64,000 nt of DNA from Hemicentrotus pulcherrimus. Lineage: Eukaryota > Echinodermata > Echinoidea > Camarodonta > Strongylocentrotidae. The translations under genes and the position numbers were made by a program. Below are positions 47,645-61,509 of the stretch, one piece after another. The stretch spans positions 219,823-283,822 of the forward strand of contig BEXV01000071.1 of the NCBI GenBank assembly GCA_003118195.1, in the 5' to 3' direction. Numbering within the stretch: the stretch's first letter is position 1; each line of letters starts with the position of its first letter. The notes under the pieces were generated by a model. That model saw only the letters and a list, made by a program, of their open reading frames with translations, did not search any database and was not told the origin of the DNA.

Positions 47645-47712
47645 GTCTATTGAGAACCAGAGGATGAAAACTTATACAAACGGGGTTAACGCCTTTCTGG
47701 CTCTCAACAGAC
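47645..47712. repeat. Inverted repeat related to the 22393-22466 hairpin
   Basis: gtctattgagaaccagagg pairs imperfectly with cctttctggctctcaacagac. The right arm shares gttaa.gcc.ttctggctct with the hairpin at 22393-22466. Confidence 0.5.
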
Positions 47713-48242
47713 TCTTTACAAGTGAGATTGATTCTGAAAAGGTTGTAGTACCGGAAACACGTTGATTTTACGAAAAAAATCTCGGAAATTAAGATTGACT
47801 TATGTGTGTTTCCAGCAGTTATGCCGTAGGATCATCAAGCTGTTGAAATGGGGGGACGTCTCGCCTTTCAAGCAGCCATGTCCAAGCAAATCTCTAGCCC
47901 TGGGATAATTTCAGACTAATCAAAACATTTATTTCATCCTATTATCAATGCAGAGAAGTGAAGAAGACGGCGACTTAAAGAAAAAGGGAAAAGGCCGAAA
48001 TCTGCCCTTAGATGCAGAGAACAACAACAAGTTCATTAAAGAGTATAATGCCTAAAATCAAATGTGATCGAGGATCAGACAAACAAATTCTTGTATACAC
48101 TCACTTTGTACAGTTGTGCATTCATAAAAATATCAATGATACAGAACGATAGGTTGAAATTATTGCTGATTTTATGATAATGAGAAGAAGATATAACGAT
48201 ATCAATGATAAGAAGAAGAAGAACAAAATTGTGAAGAAGGGG

Positions 48243-48962
48243 NNNNNNNNNNNNNNNNNNNNNNNNNNNNNNNNNNNNNNNNNNNNNNNNNNNNNNNNNN
48301 NNNNNNNNNNNNNNNNNNNNNNNNNNNNNNNNNNNNNNNNNNNNNNNNNNNNNNNNNNNNNNNNNNNNNNNNNNNNNNNNNNNNNNNNNNNNNNNNNNNN
48401 NNNNNNNNNNNNNNNNNNNNNNNNNNNNNNNNNNNNNNNNNNNNNNNNNNNNNNNNNNNNNNNNNNNNNNNNNNNNNNNNNNNNNNNNNNNNNNNNNNNN
48501 NNNNNNNNNNNNNNNNNNNNNNNNNNNNNNNNNNNNNNNNNNNNNNNNNNNNNNNNNNNNNNNNNNNNNNNNNNNNNNNNNNNNNNNNNNNNNNNNNNNN
48601 NNNNNNNNNNNNNNNNNNNNNNNNNNNNNNNNNNNNNNNNNNNNNNNNNNNNNNNNNNNNNNNNNNNNNNNNNNNNNNNNNNNNNNNNNNNNNNNNNNNN
48701 NNNNNNNNNNNNNNNNNNNNNNNNNNNNNNNNNNNNNNNNNNNNNNNNNNNNNNNNNNNNNNNNNNNNNNNNNNNNNNNNNNNNNNNNNNNNNNNNNNNN
48801 NNNNNNNNNNNNNNNNNNNNNNNNNNNNNNNNNNNNNNNNNNNNNNNNNNNNNNNNNNNNNNNNNNNNNNNNNNNNNNNNNNNNNNNNNNNNNNNNNNNN
48901 NNNNNNNNNNNNNNNNNNNNNNNNNNNNNNNNNNNNNNNNNNNNNNNNNNNNNNNNNNNNNN
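48243..48962. other. Assembly gap
   Basis: 720 unresolved bases. Confidence 1.
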
Positions 48963-50540
48963 CATGATGAATCATCTAACATACAAACTAGACATTTAAT
49001 CAGTTAGAAAACGATTCATGTGCACATTTCCCCTTCTGGTCGGCCTCCATCATTCCGTATCTATCGACCTAACTTTGCCTATAACAGTATAACGTAGAGT
49101 GCAGGGCTGCATGATATTCAATGTTTCTACGGTTTTACATGTTAAGACTTAAAAGTCTACAATGAGCAAAACGTACCTTTGTTTTCGTCACGCAAATTGA
49201 AAGTTTAAAGCAAGTTTAAATACGAAAATAGACACTGTAATCTGTCCAAAGTCATACGTCAGAAGAAAACTAATAACAGGAATTATAGATTTTGGATTTG
49301 TGTAAATGTGTATTTTCAACAGAAAAACAAGCAAACTCAAGAGTTCATGAGTTCCAGCTTTAAAAAAAAAGTTTCATTGTCTTTTATAATCGATTTTTAA
49401 AAAACTTTAATAAAAGCACTTACACCCAACAATTTCACAATTAAAAAGTGAGATATAAGTTAGTATTTGAGGTACCACGAAATCACGTTATTTTAAGAGT
49501 CGAATCTAATCCAGATATTGTAGAATAATGTCGTCCGGGAATATTTTCAGAAGATGAATACTCTTAAAGTTGTATTCTTATTTCCATTACTTCTTTTGAC
49601 TTTTGATGTGTATTTTCTTTAAGTTTTACCTGACTGTATTTTACTCTTTTTTCACGTTCTTGTTCTTTTCTTGAAATTCAATAACTATTTAGCAATTCAA
49701 TCGTGATGTATGATGTCCTATATTAAGCAATATGAACTGTCACTTTTTTCTGACTGTAAAATCACTCAACAATCCGTTTCCCGACTCTAAATATTGGTTG
49801 AGCAAATGTTGCACATCACCATGGATATAATTAATGTGTACCTTCTTGTTAGTAATGCGAATAAATAATTCATTTCCACCGCGTCGTGCATGCTTACATT
49901 TCAAAAGAATTGATTAGTTTACGAATTCTTTATCGTAGTGACTGCTGATATATTCCAAAACGTGTACTCAATATCTAATAATTATTTATATCCTACCGTG
50001 TAATGCTTCGGTGTATGAATTAGAGATTTGATTGAAATTGACTTGTGTACAATAACACGATATTTTCCTTTGTGACATCATTCGTTATCTCTCTGCGTAA
50101 TCAAAATTGCCAATGGAGGGATCGTTGCTTGGTAACATTTTGAAAAGTCACTCTATTTTGTTCTCATGTTTCACTACTTCAATTACATGTTTCTCTGAGG
50201 GATATTTACTTGGTAAATCTAACCGAGTACATTAGTTTTCCTAAAATTTTCAAAATTTTCCTAACTTGTTTCCCCGATTGTTTATACGTCGGTCAAATTT
50301 CTATGGAGCAGAATTCCCTTTTAAATTTAGAGAGGGTTGTTGCCCACTATTGACCCAGTCACTTCTGTTAGTATTGTGTAAGCCTTCGGGATCCTTCAAT
50401 CCAAGTTGCAATAACTGTTGTTTCTAGGAGACATGTTTGTCGATGCTGTTCACAGACTAGCCCCTGTAGCACCGGCCACAGTTACTGTATTTATCCAGCA
50501 CAACAGCAAAATTGCTAAAGAGCATTTAAAAAAGTGATTA
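48963..50540. other. Intergenic, nothing recognised
   Basis: AT-rich with only short open frames; no exon, RNA gene or clear repeat seen. Confidence 0.45.
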
Positions 50541-50570
50541 TGTGCCGACGCGTTCATGCAGTTGTAACTT

Positions 50571-50990
50571 AATGCTCGTTGCACACAAAGGGCATTATTT
50601 TGACGGAACAACCTACGCTCATTGAGCCCAAAGAGGCTTTTTATAATTCCAAAGAACATGAACACTGTTCACTTTGCACCTTTTCTCTCATGAAACGTAA
50701 TATGCATAGGAAAGTCGCTGACGTAGTCCTCGGTCAGCAGACGACGCATTGTGTGGGGCGGTCAGAATGAATGCATGGCCGTTGCACGCAAGGACTTATT
50801 TCGACTGCGTCAATACCTGCGCTAATCTTACCCGTGAAGGCAATATTATTAGCGAATGCATGCGCCATTAATTTAAAAGAGTATGTGCACTGTTCATTAT
50901 GCATATACAATACGATATCACTTTCACACGGCGCGCTAAACACGGTCCCGAGTAAGTCGGTGACACAGTCCTATACGACACTTCTTGCAA
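50571..50990. repeat. Diverged two-copy tandem repeat (about 205-240 bp unit)
   Basis: cgttgcac.caa at 50577 and 50780, cactgttca at 50663 and 50888, and agtcg.tgac..agtcct at 50713 and 50955 occur in the same order. The growing offset (203, 225, 242) shows insertions in the second copy. Confidence 0.6.
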
Positions 50991-51779
50991 CTGTCGAAAG
51001 AGATAGTTAAAATGTCTTGGAACACAGCTTAAACTTTTTAAGGCCCTTGCCTGAAGCAGGGATGTCTAAATAAAGAAGACAATAAAGAGGCAATGCTCTC
51101 CTGTTATGAAAAAAGAACACCAAAGAAGAAAAAAAAAGAAAGAAAGAAAGAAAAGAAGAATCGTACAGAAGAAGAAGAAAACAACCCACAAAAAGGCGCA
51201 TCCATGATTTCTACAGCCATCGAGCGATCGTAATCATATGTCACATGTGATATGAAACTGATAAGACTGAAGGATATATACCTTGTATTTTTAGTGCTGT
51301 GAATCTAAGACTACACACTCACTCCTTTTTGGAACACAAGTCATGTTCTTATAACAGTTTCATGCTAATGGTTTTCCGCGCCCATTTAAATTGGACAGGA
51401 AACATCACTAATGAAGAAGTAATCGAGCTCTCTTCTTAAAGTTCAAATATTTCTAGTTCATGTTGGAAGCGATTTGAAGGCCAGTACAAAGTGATACTGA
51501 CCTTCCCTTAACATATAAAGGCATGGGCATAAACTGGACGCAAACCAAAATATTATTCACTTTCATGAGGGAAACACTCCATTAGAAAATTTGCTCATCA
51601 AATTCACACTCTGCCTAGTACCTTTGCACACGACACAAAATGATGCCAATTATTTTGTTAAACCCGCGAGTGGATCGAGTGTGAATTTGATGAGCTAACA
51701 CCCTAGTAAACTGTAACTACTAGGGTAAAGCTCTAATGGGCTGTTATCGTCATGTTTATGAAGAAAGAAGATGGAAAGA

Positions 51780-51885
51780 TTATTATTATTATTATTTTAA
51801 AATTTATTTCTGATATTTATACAGGGTGGCACATATCAACAATTTGGTGGTCTTCCATGAGGCCCTGTTTGGTAATAATAAAACA
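51780..51885 (-). mobile_element. Possible 3' end of a minus-strand non-LTR element
   Basis: On the minus strand: ggcctcatggaagacc, ccaccctgtataaata, then an (ATA)n tail, wording typical of LINE 3' ends. No coding region is readable next to it. Confidence 0.35.
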
Positions 51886-53489
51886 AATAACAGCATCAAA
51901 AACAAAAATAGATACATACACAAGCATAATATAAACAGGTAAAATACAAATCAATTGGCATCCCCATGAAATAACTGATCATTCAAGAATCACCCTTGAT
52001 CATTTACAAGAAATAGGTGAATGGAATTTCCAAATTAAATATAATTTTTTAAAACGTTCATTTGATAATCTGATATAGCTTAACGCACGGATACCAAAAT
52101 TGTTATATACATATTTACATTCAATTGCTCTTTAACTAATACACTTAGGTTGTTTACAGGATAGCTGAAAATGGATACATTACATGTATGAATAGATGAT
52201 TTAACGATAACCATGTCAACCAAATTTCATAATTTTGCAAATAGGAAAAAAAGATTACCTTCGCAGGTGATAGAGTTGATGAAAAAAAAACCGAAAATAT
52301 GAACAAAAAGTTGTAAGATAGAGATCAGAAAGATATGAGGAAGGATGACAAGTTTGTCTAATTTTTAAATGAAGAGTGATAAAAGGAACAATAATGAAAA
52401 AAAAACATCACATTTTCCACCAGTTAACACTTGTATTCGCCGTTCAAGCTGTATTCACATTATTTTATCTGAGATCATGTGTACCTTAAATGATAAAACA
52501 ATAAAACAATGGGATTTTGTTTTGCCGGGGTGTGGGGATTTCTCTCAATAAAATCAACAAGTTTTATTCGATGTTGAATAAATGCTGTTTCCTGCTCCCA
52601 AAATAAAACGTAATGACAAAAATTGTACAGGATATTATTAGTAAATAACATGGAAAATCATTTTATAAGCGTGTTTTGAAATAATTTTATAACGCGTCTC
52701 CTCTTGATACCTGGGAAGGGATATATGAATACTTATATAATGTGGTCGCCAGCCTGTTCTTTTTTCCGGGGTTCTTCTATGTGTTCAGATTACTAACCCA
52801 CGACGCAAGGTTTACACATTGGTATTTCACAGGCATCGACCAACCCACACCATCTATCATCGATACCGATTTTGGCGGGCTTGCTGACACGATCTCAAGA
52901 CAGCAACAGTGCCATACTGACATTCAGCATTAAACCTCGCCATCAATTTTCAGTAATTCATTTAAGAATGGAATCCAACGTTTTTCTTGATCGAAAAGCT
53001 ATAAATAAACCATCATGGAGTATCTACCTTACAAGTGTATCTTCACTTAAAGATGAGGTCGAGTTCTAGTCTTTCGAATATTATTGAGATAGAAATCGTC
53101 TGGACACAATTAGAAGCATAAACGCAAAACCTTCGAGAAAAACAAATTAATGGCAGGCAGTTTCAACAGCATTGCGCAACACGTATTTAAATATACGAAC
53201 ATGGCAATGACGTAGGCCAGAACATGATTTTATAAGCATTGCAATACGGTATTGAAACTGGCCCAAGTTGAATTCTTTAAAATCAATGCGATCGTGTTTA
53301 GGAAAGGATTTTGTAGGACAAACCATAGAATGATTAAAATAAAAATAAATTGAATGACTCTTGCTGAGAAGCACATGCACTCTATACAGTAATGCACATA
53401 TGGGATTGCACAAACATTGCATATCAGTTTGGTCCAAGCCTTCAGATATATTTCTTTCCCTTCTCTAATATAATAGCCTTGGCGAGCAG

Positions 53490-53616
53490 TTATTTTCAGT
53501 GGACATTTCTACAATTATATTTTCCTAAGCTGGCTCTCCTCCGAGAGATTCGTAATAGCAGATCAGATGAAGTGTTTAAAAATAATCTCAAAACGTATCT
53601 GTTTAATTCGGCATAA
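53490..53616 (+). mobile_element. Decayed retrotransposon reverse-transcriptase C-terminus
   Basis: LLREIRNSRS then SDEVFKNNLKTYLFNSA and stop at 53614-53616. LP.EIR.S.S...FK..LK.YLF..A is the usual C-terminal end of many LINE polyproteins. Upstream sequence in this frame is not recognisable. Confidence 0.45.
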
Positions 53617-53989
53617 AATTAATTATTCTGTCATTTGTGTAAGTTCTAAGTTACTTCTGTTCCTTTATTTGTAATGCATATGTTTTTGTGTCATCTCTTT
53701 TTTTCTTTCTTGTTCCACAAGTGAGCCTTGATCATTTGATTTCAAGGGAATTCGGCGCCTTAAAAATATGAGAGAGCCGACAAATAAATTTCCAGCTTTA
53801 CAAAATCCACACCTTCTCTTTAATTTCGTATTTCCCTCCCAAGTCAATATTTGGGAAATCCCGTCTCATACAGGCTTTTACAAATGTTCTAGTCATATCT
53901 TATTTCTCATAAGCATGACAAGAAATATTTTCACGCTCCTGAAAGGTCAAATTTTTACATCACGTAATTGCCGAAAGCATTAATGATGT

Positions 53990-56900
53990 GTTACCAGTTC
54001 AGCTAAGAATAATTCTTTTTCGTCTAACAAAATAGCACGGCATTACAAACAGATGTCCTATTTTCTACTATGTATAACAATTTTTCTTTTTAAAATGGAA
54101 AGGTGAACAGTTAAACACTCGTGGCCAAATTCTTACAATATAATAAGTAAATGCACGATAGAATAAATGAATAGATTGAACATATCACAATAAGAAGACA
54201 AATAGTCTGATATCAACTAATGTCGGTGACGACAACATAATTCCAATTCTTTCACATGATATTGAAATAGACTGCATTAAGAACTACTGCTCTTAAACAT
54301 AGTTGACGAGGAAATCGCAGTATCAAATCATATTCTTTTTCTTTTTTTAAATCTTTCAAAGATTTATGTCTCACAATTTTACACGATACAGGGATGGGAG
54401 TTCAAACGATACCACTTCATAAATACATTGCACACGCTTTCCTCTGTATTCCCGGGATTGCCGCCTCTGCGATTTGCTGTAACCGTAATTCATGACAAAA
54501 GTACTACTGATGCGCTTTTTAGATTTACAAGGTATCCCTTGTTCCGCCCTTGAATAATCTTAAAAACCTACATCATGGTAATTTGTTTATTTCCATCGGG
54601 CATGCTTGGGATGGCATCACAGAACATTCCTGCATGGTCCTGTAACGCGTTTTGGTGCGCCCACTACCTAGTTACAACCTGTCACTATCGATCACAAACC
54701 ATCGGGAAAACATGACCACGAATCCTCGAGTTAAAAATGCGTATTCCAAACATAAGTGAATATATTCTACTACCTCACAGCTTCGAGAGAAAAAATAGTT
54801 GACGGTCCTAGTATTGCATTTTCGGCCAAGTATTAATGTGATTTTGGTTCATTATTTTAAAACTTAAAACGGCTGTACAGTTTGGATTATGCATTGTGTG
54901 TGGTAGAATAATGCGAAGATTATATGCATATACATTTTGTACAATATCAAGATATTTCTTTACAGATACTCGTCTAGTTACGATAATAAAACGATACGAT
55001 TTTTGGAATTCAACGTGTTTGATACCATACAAAAATGATTAGACTCCTTATCACGTTTTCTTTTTCCAGAGATGAATCCAGATTATTTTGATTCAAACTG
55101 TTTTGGTTTTATTTATTCTACAAAAGATTATTTAAAAATGATTCACCATTTACGAATATTCAACAATGTAAGAGAACTTTGAAGTGATTCGAAAGTTCAT
55201 GCTAATATAGGAATTAGGTGTGTTTGGTATAATTGATCAAGATTGACATGATCATAATTATATAAATCTCATGCACCTCACCTAGTCTACCCCATTTTGC
55301 CAGAGTTCATGATGATTGTATTGATAGCTTGGTGCCTGTGTGAAAAATGACTGTACAATATTGAAGAAACGTGTCATAGTTTAGGAGACCTTCACGCTAC
55401 ATACTGTTCGTCAACTTGAAGGATAAAGCGGTATCTTATAACAGAACAATAATTAGCTGGATAAGATTTTTAAGAGGTGATGAAGGTACCGGGTGTTATA
55501 AGATGTCTTCTGGGACCAATAATTAAGAGAGCATGAATGAGTATGAAGAAATCGTCGTCCTGGTTAGTTATTAGATACAAACTTCCATGATGTCAGTCAC
55601 CTCTACATGATACACTAAATTCAACTTTTATTTAGACAGTCGTACCTTACCACCGAAACGTGTCTGAAAGGATTTGAAGGTCATGGGGAGATTTTGTTTA
55701 ATGTGTAATATGCCCTAAAGAAGGGAATAATTTCTGAAGTATTGGATGTAACATGACTTCTTTTATTTGATGTTCTTTCCATTATAATTATTTGATCGAA
55801 ACATCTACGGTGCCGCATAACAAAATGACTGTGTTAGCATGTGTTAACAGAGTATGGATTTGGTATAACTGACAAAACGACTGTCATGAGTGAGTATGAG
55901 CGTGAGTGAAATTTCCATATAGTCTTCCAATAATACCACAATGAAAGAAGATTAAGTACCATTTTTAGATTAAAAAAACAATCGTCTATTGGTTCATCTA
56001 TTATACGACGTTGACCCGAAACATGTTCCGCCATATCAAACTATCGGTCTTTAAAAGGTGTAATCTAAGGGAGAGGGATAGGTCATCACAAGACAGTTCT
56101 TGCAGAAGCCTTCCTCACCCATGCTCCAATTGAGGAGTGAGATTGACTGACCGCAGAAAGACTGTAGCATTACGTCCCTAAAGCAAACAAACAGTTACAA
56201 ACCTGTATCAATAATTACAAGCCAATCATGGCGGATTTCTTGGTCAAGAGTGCAATTTTTTAAGGTCAGCGCGCCTCCCGGGAATTTTGCTATTTCCTTT
56301 GCAATTGTTGGGTGAATATAGGAATGATTAAGGTGTAAGCTAGGCAGTGTTTAAATTCAAGCTTAATAGTCTATATTGCCAAATGATTATGAACATCGTT
56401 GTTACTATAACAGTTGTGTTATATATTTTATTACTCAATTCAATGATTGAACTTCTTAACCTTTTCACTGAGACCAACTCTTAAATTGAAAAGAACAGCC
56501 TGTTTGGCATCAGAACGCCACCGCTTCTCAAGTTTTGAATTTGCTTTTTCTGAGGTAACATGATAAAATCACATCATAAATCGATATATGTAATCGTTTT
56601 CAATCTTTATCAAATTATATATGGCCAAAGCTTTAGCTTCATCTGTACAGTTTCTTGCCTCTATGAAAATGTACTTTAAGGTATTTTAATGTGTGTTTTG
56701 TAATATGTTTTAGTCCTTCAACCGATGAGAGAAGCGAAACGCTGCATGCGTGTTACTATTTCTTAGACTTCAACTTGCTTTATCTTATCTAAAATCCCTT
56801 TAGATATGACTTACTTTGCCCCTGTAATTGAAATCATACGTACTTCAAAGGACCAGTGAAAATATAGAGAAAGGTTTGTATTGTTCGTTATTCTACAGCA

Positions 56901-57700
56901 AGCTTTTTTTTCCGTATAGTCAACTAACAATCATCTATAAATAGATAGATGAAAAGCAAGGATGACAGGACCATAATCAGTTTAACAGGGAGTATTTTAT
57001 TACCCATATCGATGGACGATCCAGAGATTAAAACTGACCATGTCATCATCTGTTGTTTTCCTCTCAATATTCTTCGAAAGACATTGAGGTCTATGTCGAT
57101 TGGGTATTAATTCCTCATTCATTCCTTTATCAGAATTAATTTCAATGACCGCGAACCTAATTGAGGTAAAGGTTAAAGTTGAAGGTCCAAACTGGACGGC
57201 CTTATTTCATATCCCTACTCAAAACGATCGTAAAGGCTTTCAAGAAATCAGCCCCTGGGCAATTCCCGTACCCTGTTAGTCATCTCACAGAAATCATGTT
57301 CGGAGGACCGAATACGTCATCGTTATGTTCCAACGTTTCAACAAATTAGTGATGGCCAACGCTGACAAGGTGGCATTTGGGTTGAGTTTATGAATATTTT
57401 AGCGATCGTGTATAATTTGAGAAATGTATTGTATTTGCATGCATAAAATCATGTGGGTAGATCTATGAGGTGGAAAATGTAGCCCTCTGGAAATGGCATT
57501 AGAAAAATCAACCTTTTAAGTGGTAAAAAAACGCTGACGGCGCCCCCCCTCCCCATTTTGGAGATCGAGAGGACTGTAAGATTGTTTTCTGGTGATAACA
57601 GTTGTAAATAAATATAGAAACTTTTTTTAAATTCCTTTGGTTTAGATTTTACAACGCTTGTCAAAGTTTTTTTTTTCGGACCGTGCCCTTCTGAAAGAGC
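53990..57700. other. Intergenic, nothing recognised
   Basis: Short open frames only; no similarity to known families by eye. Confidence 0.4.
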
Positions 57701-57721
57701 ACACTCCCGAAATAACATTCC

Positions 57722-57780
57722 GGTGGGGGGGGGGGGGGTTTTTGGGGGGGAAAAATCGGCACCTCCTGGGTCCGCCCCTG
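57722..57780. mobile_element. Possible hAT-like element terminus
   Basis: A poly-G stretch, then ctcctgggtccgcccctg ending at 57780. Its complement, caggggcggacccagg, resembles hAT-type inverted-repeat ends. No matching left end was found nearby. Confidence 0.3.
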
Positions 57781-57987
57781 TATATACGGGGTTGGGTATG
57801 AAAAGAATTATGCCTTAGGGACTTGAAGGGTTAAAAATTCTCAAATCAATTAGAAAATTATCTCACTTATCACCTTGATCTAAGGTAAACACCTGTCATT
57901 TGACTTAGTTAGAACATGTAGGGTAAAGCGTTGATCGATGGTTTGTCAAAGAATTTGTAGATGCAGTGTAGTGAAAGGTTGCAGGCC

Positions 57988-58065
57988 AAAAAAAAAAAAA
58001 AAAGATAAAATACAAAAGAAATTAAAAAAAAAAAAAAAATTAAAAAATAACAAAAAAAAAAAAAT
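57988..58065. repeat. A-rich tract
   Basis: Three long poly-A runs separated by short spacers. Confidence 0.9.
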
Positions 58066-61000
58066 GGCTTAAAAATTTCTTTTTGTTGAAAAATAACGAC
58101 TTTAAGTTGTCGAATCGAATTCCTGTTGCAGTCTTTTTATTAAATAGTCTGATGTTCACACCCTTGTACCAAATGAAAATACGTTTTGTGCTGCGCAAAA
58201 AATTCGATCAGTTTACTTTTGGTCATTACAAGAAGAAGGTTAATGATGAAGCCAAATATTGGTCATGTACCCTTTACAGCTTATTTTATGTATGTCATTA
58301 CCAAAACCACAAAAAAAGTCAGTCACTCACTCAATATTGTCTGACAGTGAAGTCTTGGAAGTAAACGGGTTCAATTCCTAATTTGAATACTAGGAAACTG
58401 CTAAACGTTTAAATTTCACAGATTGGGCATTCGTGACATATTCATAGTTCTACAGAATTCGATGTTGCCTGCCAAATTTATACAATACCTTTAAAGAATA
58501 AATCGAGTTACGGTATGACCCTTGAAAAAAAAAAACGTATTTGCACGTGTTGATGAAAGGCTCTTATGTCACTTTTTAAATTGTTCAACATTTTCTAGAG
58601 CAAGTCAAATCGTAGATTTGATATAATGTTTTTGATACGGTTGTGTAAAAAATTATCTCACAAGAATGTCGATTTCAATTTAATTTTCACATCAATGTAT
58701 TTCGTTGTAAATTGAGCAGTTTCAGCTATTGAGCGGCATGTTCGGTGTCTCTCTTTTCTTTCTACCATTACCCAAGTCCCAAGCAATAATTTTTATTAAT
58801 ATAATAATAGATTTGAAGAAAAAAAACTCGACACAGTTATGAATATAATTGGTTATAGAAGTTCCATGTTCTCTTGAAGATCATTATATCGACGTTGATG
58901 TACTTTGTCAATTTATTTTTTTCTTGAGAACCATTTTTTTTAAATGAAACATACTCGCATGGTCCTTGGAAAACCTTTAATGAGAAAAATCAAAGGAAAC
59001 GTGCAAATCAAAAAGATATACAAATAAATGTTACAAGTGCATACGAGTGACCTACATCATATCACTTTCACATTTAAACAAACTATCCATATCTTACAGA
59101 CAATTTAAGAATTCTTTTTTGAAAAAGAACAGAAAAAATTCCATGTCTTTTCCGCTTTCAGATATACGGTGTTGAAAGGATAGTTCCTGACAATCACGTG
59201 TGTGGGAGAAGACGGTTAAACGCCAAGAGTGAGCTAATTGTTTCACGGTGAACGGGCAATTCGTGATTGCCGGCGTGATTGCGCGCCAAACGTTTTTCGA
59301 TAGAACTTAACCAAGCGTTAACTTTTCTTTGAATTTCGACCCGCCTTATGATATAGGAGTGTTGTCAGGTCAATCTACCTCCTCCTATTTCGCCTGTTTG
59401 TAGAGGTCATCTTGTAGTATTTGAGACGTAGATGATATCATTATCTTAAAGGGATTGTGGGAAAGATGGACTTCGAAAATGAGTAGTATTTACTCGAATT
59501 CATCCACAGTAACTGTAAAAGAAACACGACCTTAATAAGCATTACAACATTTTTTTTAGAAGATTACATCTTATCGATTACATGAAACAACAACCAAACT
59601 TGTTACTAAAATGTTAAACATTCCGGGAACTTACATGATCAAAAGTTCTTTTTTTTTAATTAATCTCTGACATCTTCCAATAAAATTTATAAATAATTGT
59701 GGATTTTAAAAATCAATATTTTTAAAACGACTTAAAAAAAAACGACCCCCCTCACAAAAAAGGAACTTGATATTTCATTTGATGATCATGGTTGTAAAAC
59801 TATTTTGGCAAACACAATCGTAGGTACTATAGATCAATATAAAAATGTAGACTAGAAACATGTACATCAGAAGGACAAAAAGGGAAAGCTCACTCTTCTC
59901 TTCATTCAAGGGAATGTTAGTAGGTCCATTAACCAAATTCAATTTGTTTTGTCAATGACAACAATGCTCATTCAAATATAATGTAGCGCATAGTTGCCCT
60001 CAATCAAAATACATTTCTTATAAAAGAAATTATTATTTCAGCTATTTTTTATGAAATCACAAAGTAGATGTTGAAAATAGAATAAGAACGATGCAACATT
60101 ATAACATAGAATACATTCGCAATTGCTGCAAAAAAGGGTCAATTTCGTGGAAGTTTGTGAAAATCGTTTTCATGTGCGAGCAGTTGTGCTTTTGTCCAAC
60201 TAATTATTTTGTTTTTCCAGAAATATGTAGAAGGATTTTTAAATGTTAAACTAATTTTTCAAAGTGTAAACTATTTCATTCCACAACAAAATATGAGAGC
60301 TGTTACTATTCATTTTTACTGTGCGCTTTCACAACTCAGTTATTGAATATTACCAACATTGTAAGAAATCTTAAAAGAAATTCAGACCGTGTGTTTTTTT
60401 ATGTCCTACTCTTCATAACACCACTTTTGGATATTAAATTATATTATGGCTGTCCTTCGAAACTAGAAGAAGAAATTCCGAGAAGCAATTTTTCACCCAT
60501 TAAAACGCTAGTTTAGATCTCTAAACTGATCTAGCTCTCGAGAAAGAGGTCGTGGAATCTTGAAAAAAAAAATCAAAGCGGTTGTCATAAATGTCATAAA
60601 TTGTGTAACTTTAGAATACAAGAAAAAACCTTGAATTAGGAATTAGTCATCGAAATATATAGTACAAAGATATGGAGAAATAGATGAAAAAGGGTCGCTC
60701 ATTTCGTAATGAAACAGAATTATTCTATTTTTGTACACTCAATGGTATGGCGTGTGGACTGCGCAGATTGCTGAAACACATCGTATGCTATCGGCAGAAT
60801 ATGATATGTTTTTCAATGTCATTCTCACAGGCATTTGTGAATCGCTTGACACTTAAGGGAAAATTGCATCAACAATACAAAATTTAAAAAAGGGAAACAG
60901 ACGACATTGAAAGTATTATAACAAAATTGTCTGCTTGATTTTGAATGCTCTTTATCAATTTTGTATCTAATGGTAACATGGAATTATTCGTCAAGTTCGT

Positions 61001-61080
61001 ATTGGTGGAAGATCTTTAGAAGACATGTATCAAACGTTGAGGACAATTATTTCGTTCTGCTTTTTAGGCACGTTCATTCC
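58066..61080. other. Intergenic, nothing recognised
   Basis: AT-rich; a small GC-richer patch lies around 59190-59350 without coding potential I can name. Confidence 0.4.
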
Positions 61081-61239
61081 CTCATTTTTATCTCCCTTTC
61101 TGTACAACCATCTTTTTCTCTGTCTATCTTCCTCTATCCTAAGTAACGTCTCTTGTATAGTCGATTCCAGTGTATTACATCTACAATAAACTTTATAATC
61201 ATTTTATCCCTCTCTCTAGCGTTACCACCCTCTCAGCTC

Positions 61240-61333
61240 TATCTCTATTCTCTCTCTCTCTCTCTCTCCCTTTCCCCCTCTCTCTCTCTCTCCCCTTCCC
61301 CCTCTCTCTCTCTCTTTCTCTTTCTAGGTATCT

Positions 61334-61370
<37 letters not shown>
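61240..61370. repeat. (CT)n followed by (TA)n microsatellite
   Basis: (CT)n with CCC interruptions to about 61325, then (TA)n at about 61338-61368. Confidence 0.95.
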
Positions 61371-61509
61371 CATGAGGCAGACCAATAGAACATGATTGCA
61401 ACTCCGAGTTTCATGCCTTGCGAGCGATCATCAAAGATATATCTTTCTTTCTCTCACTCTGCCTGACTCTATAGCTTACACTGTCTGCATATCCCGTTTT
61501 CCATCATAC

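Noticed and set aside
47484..47765. 93-codon open frame
   Set aside because: It overlaps the foldback repeat at 47645-47712 and shows no family similarity.
48075..49007. Several long frames of 257-296 codons
   Set aside because: They are created by the assembly gap at 48243-48962 and carry no readable residues over most of their length.
53147..53437. 96-codon minus-strand frame next to the retrotransposon remnant
   Set aside because: No recognisable domain; it could be decayed mobile-element sequence but nothing supports it.
61153..61414. Overlapping frames rich in Ser/Leu or Arg/Glu
   Set aside because: They are translations of (CT)n and (TA)n microsatellites.
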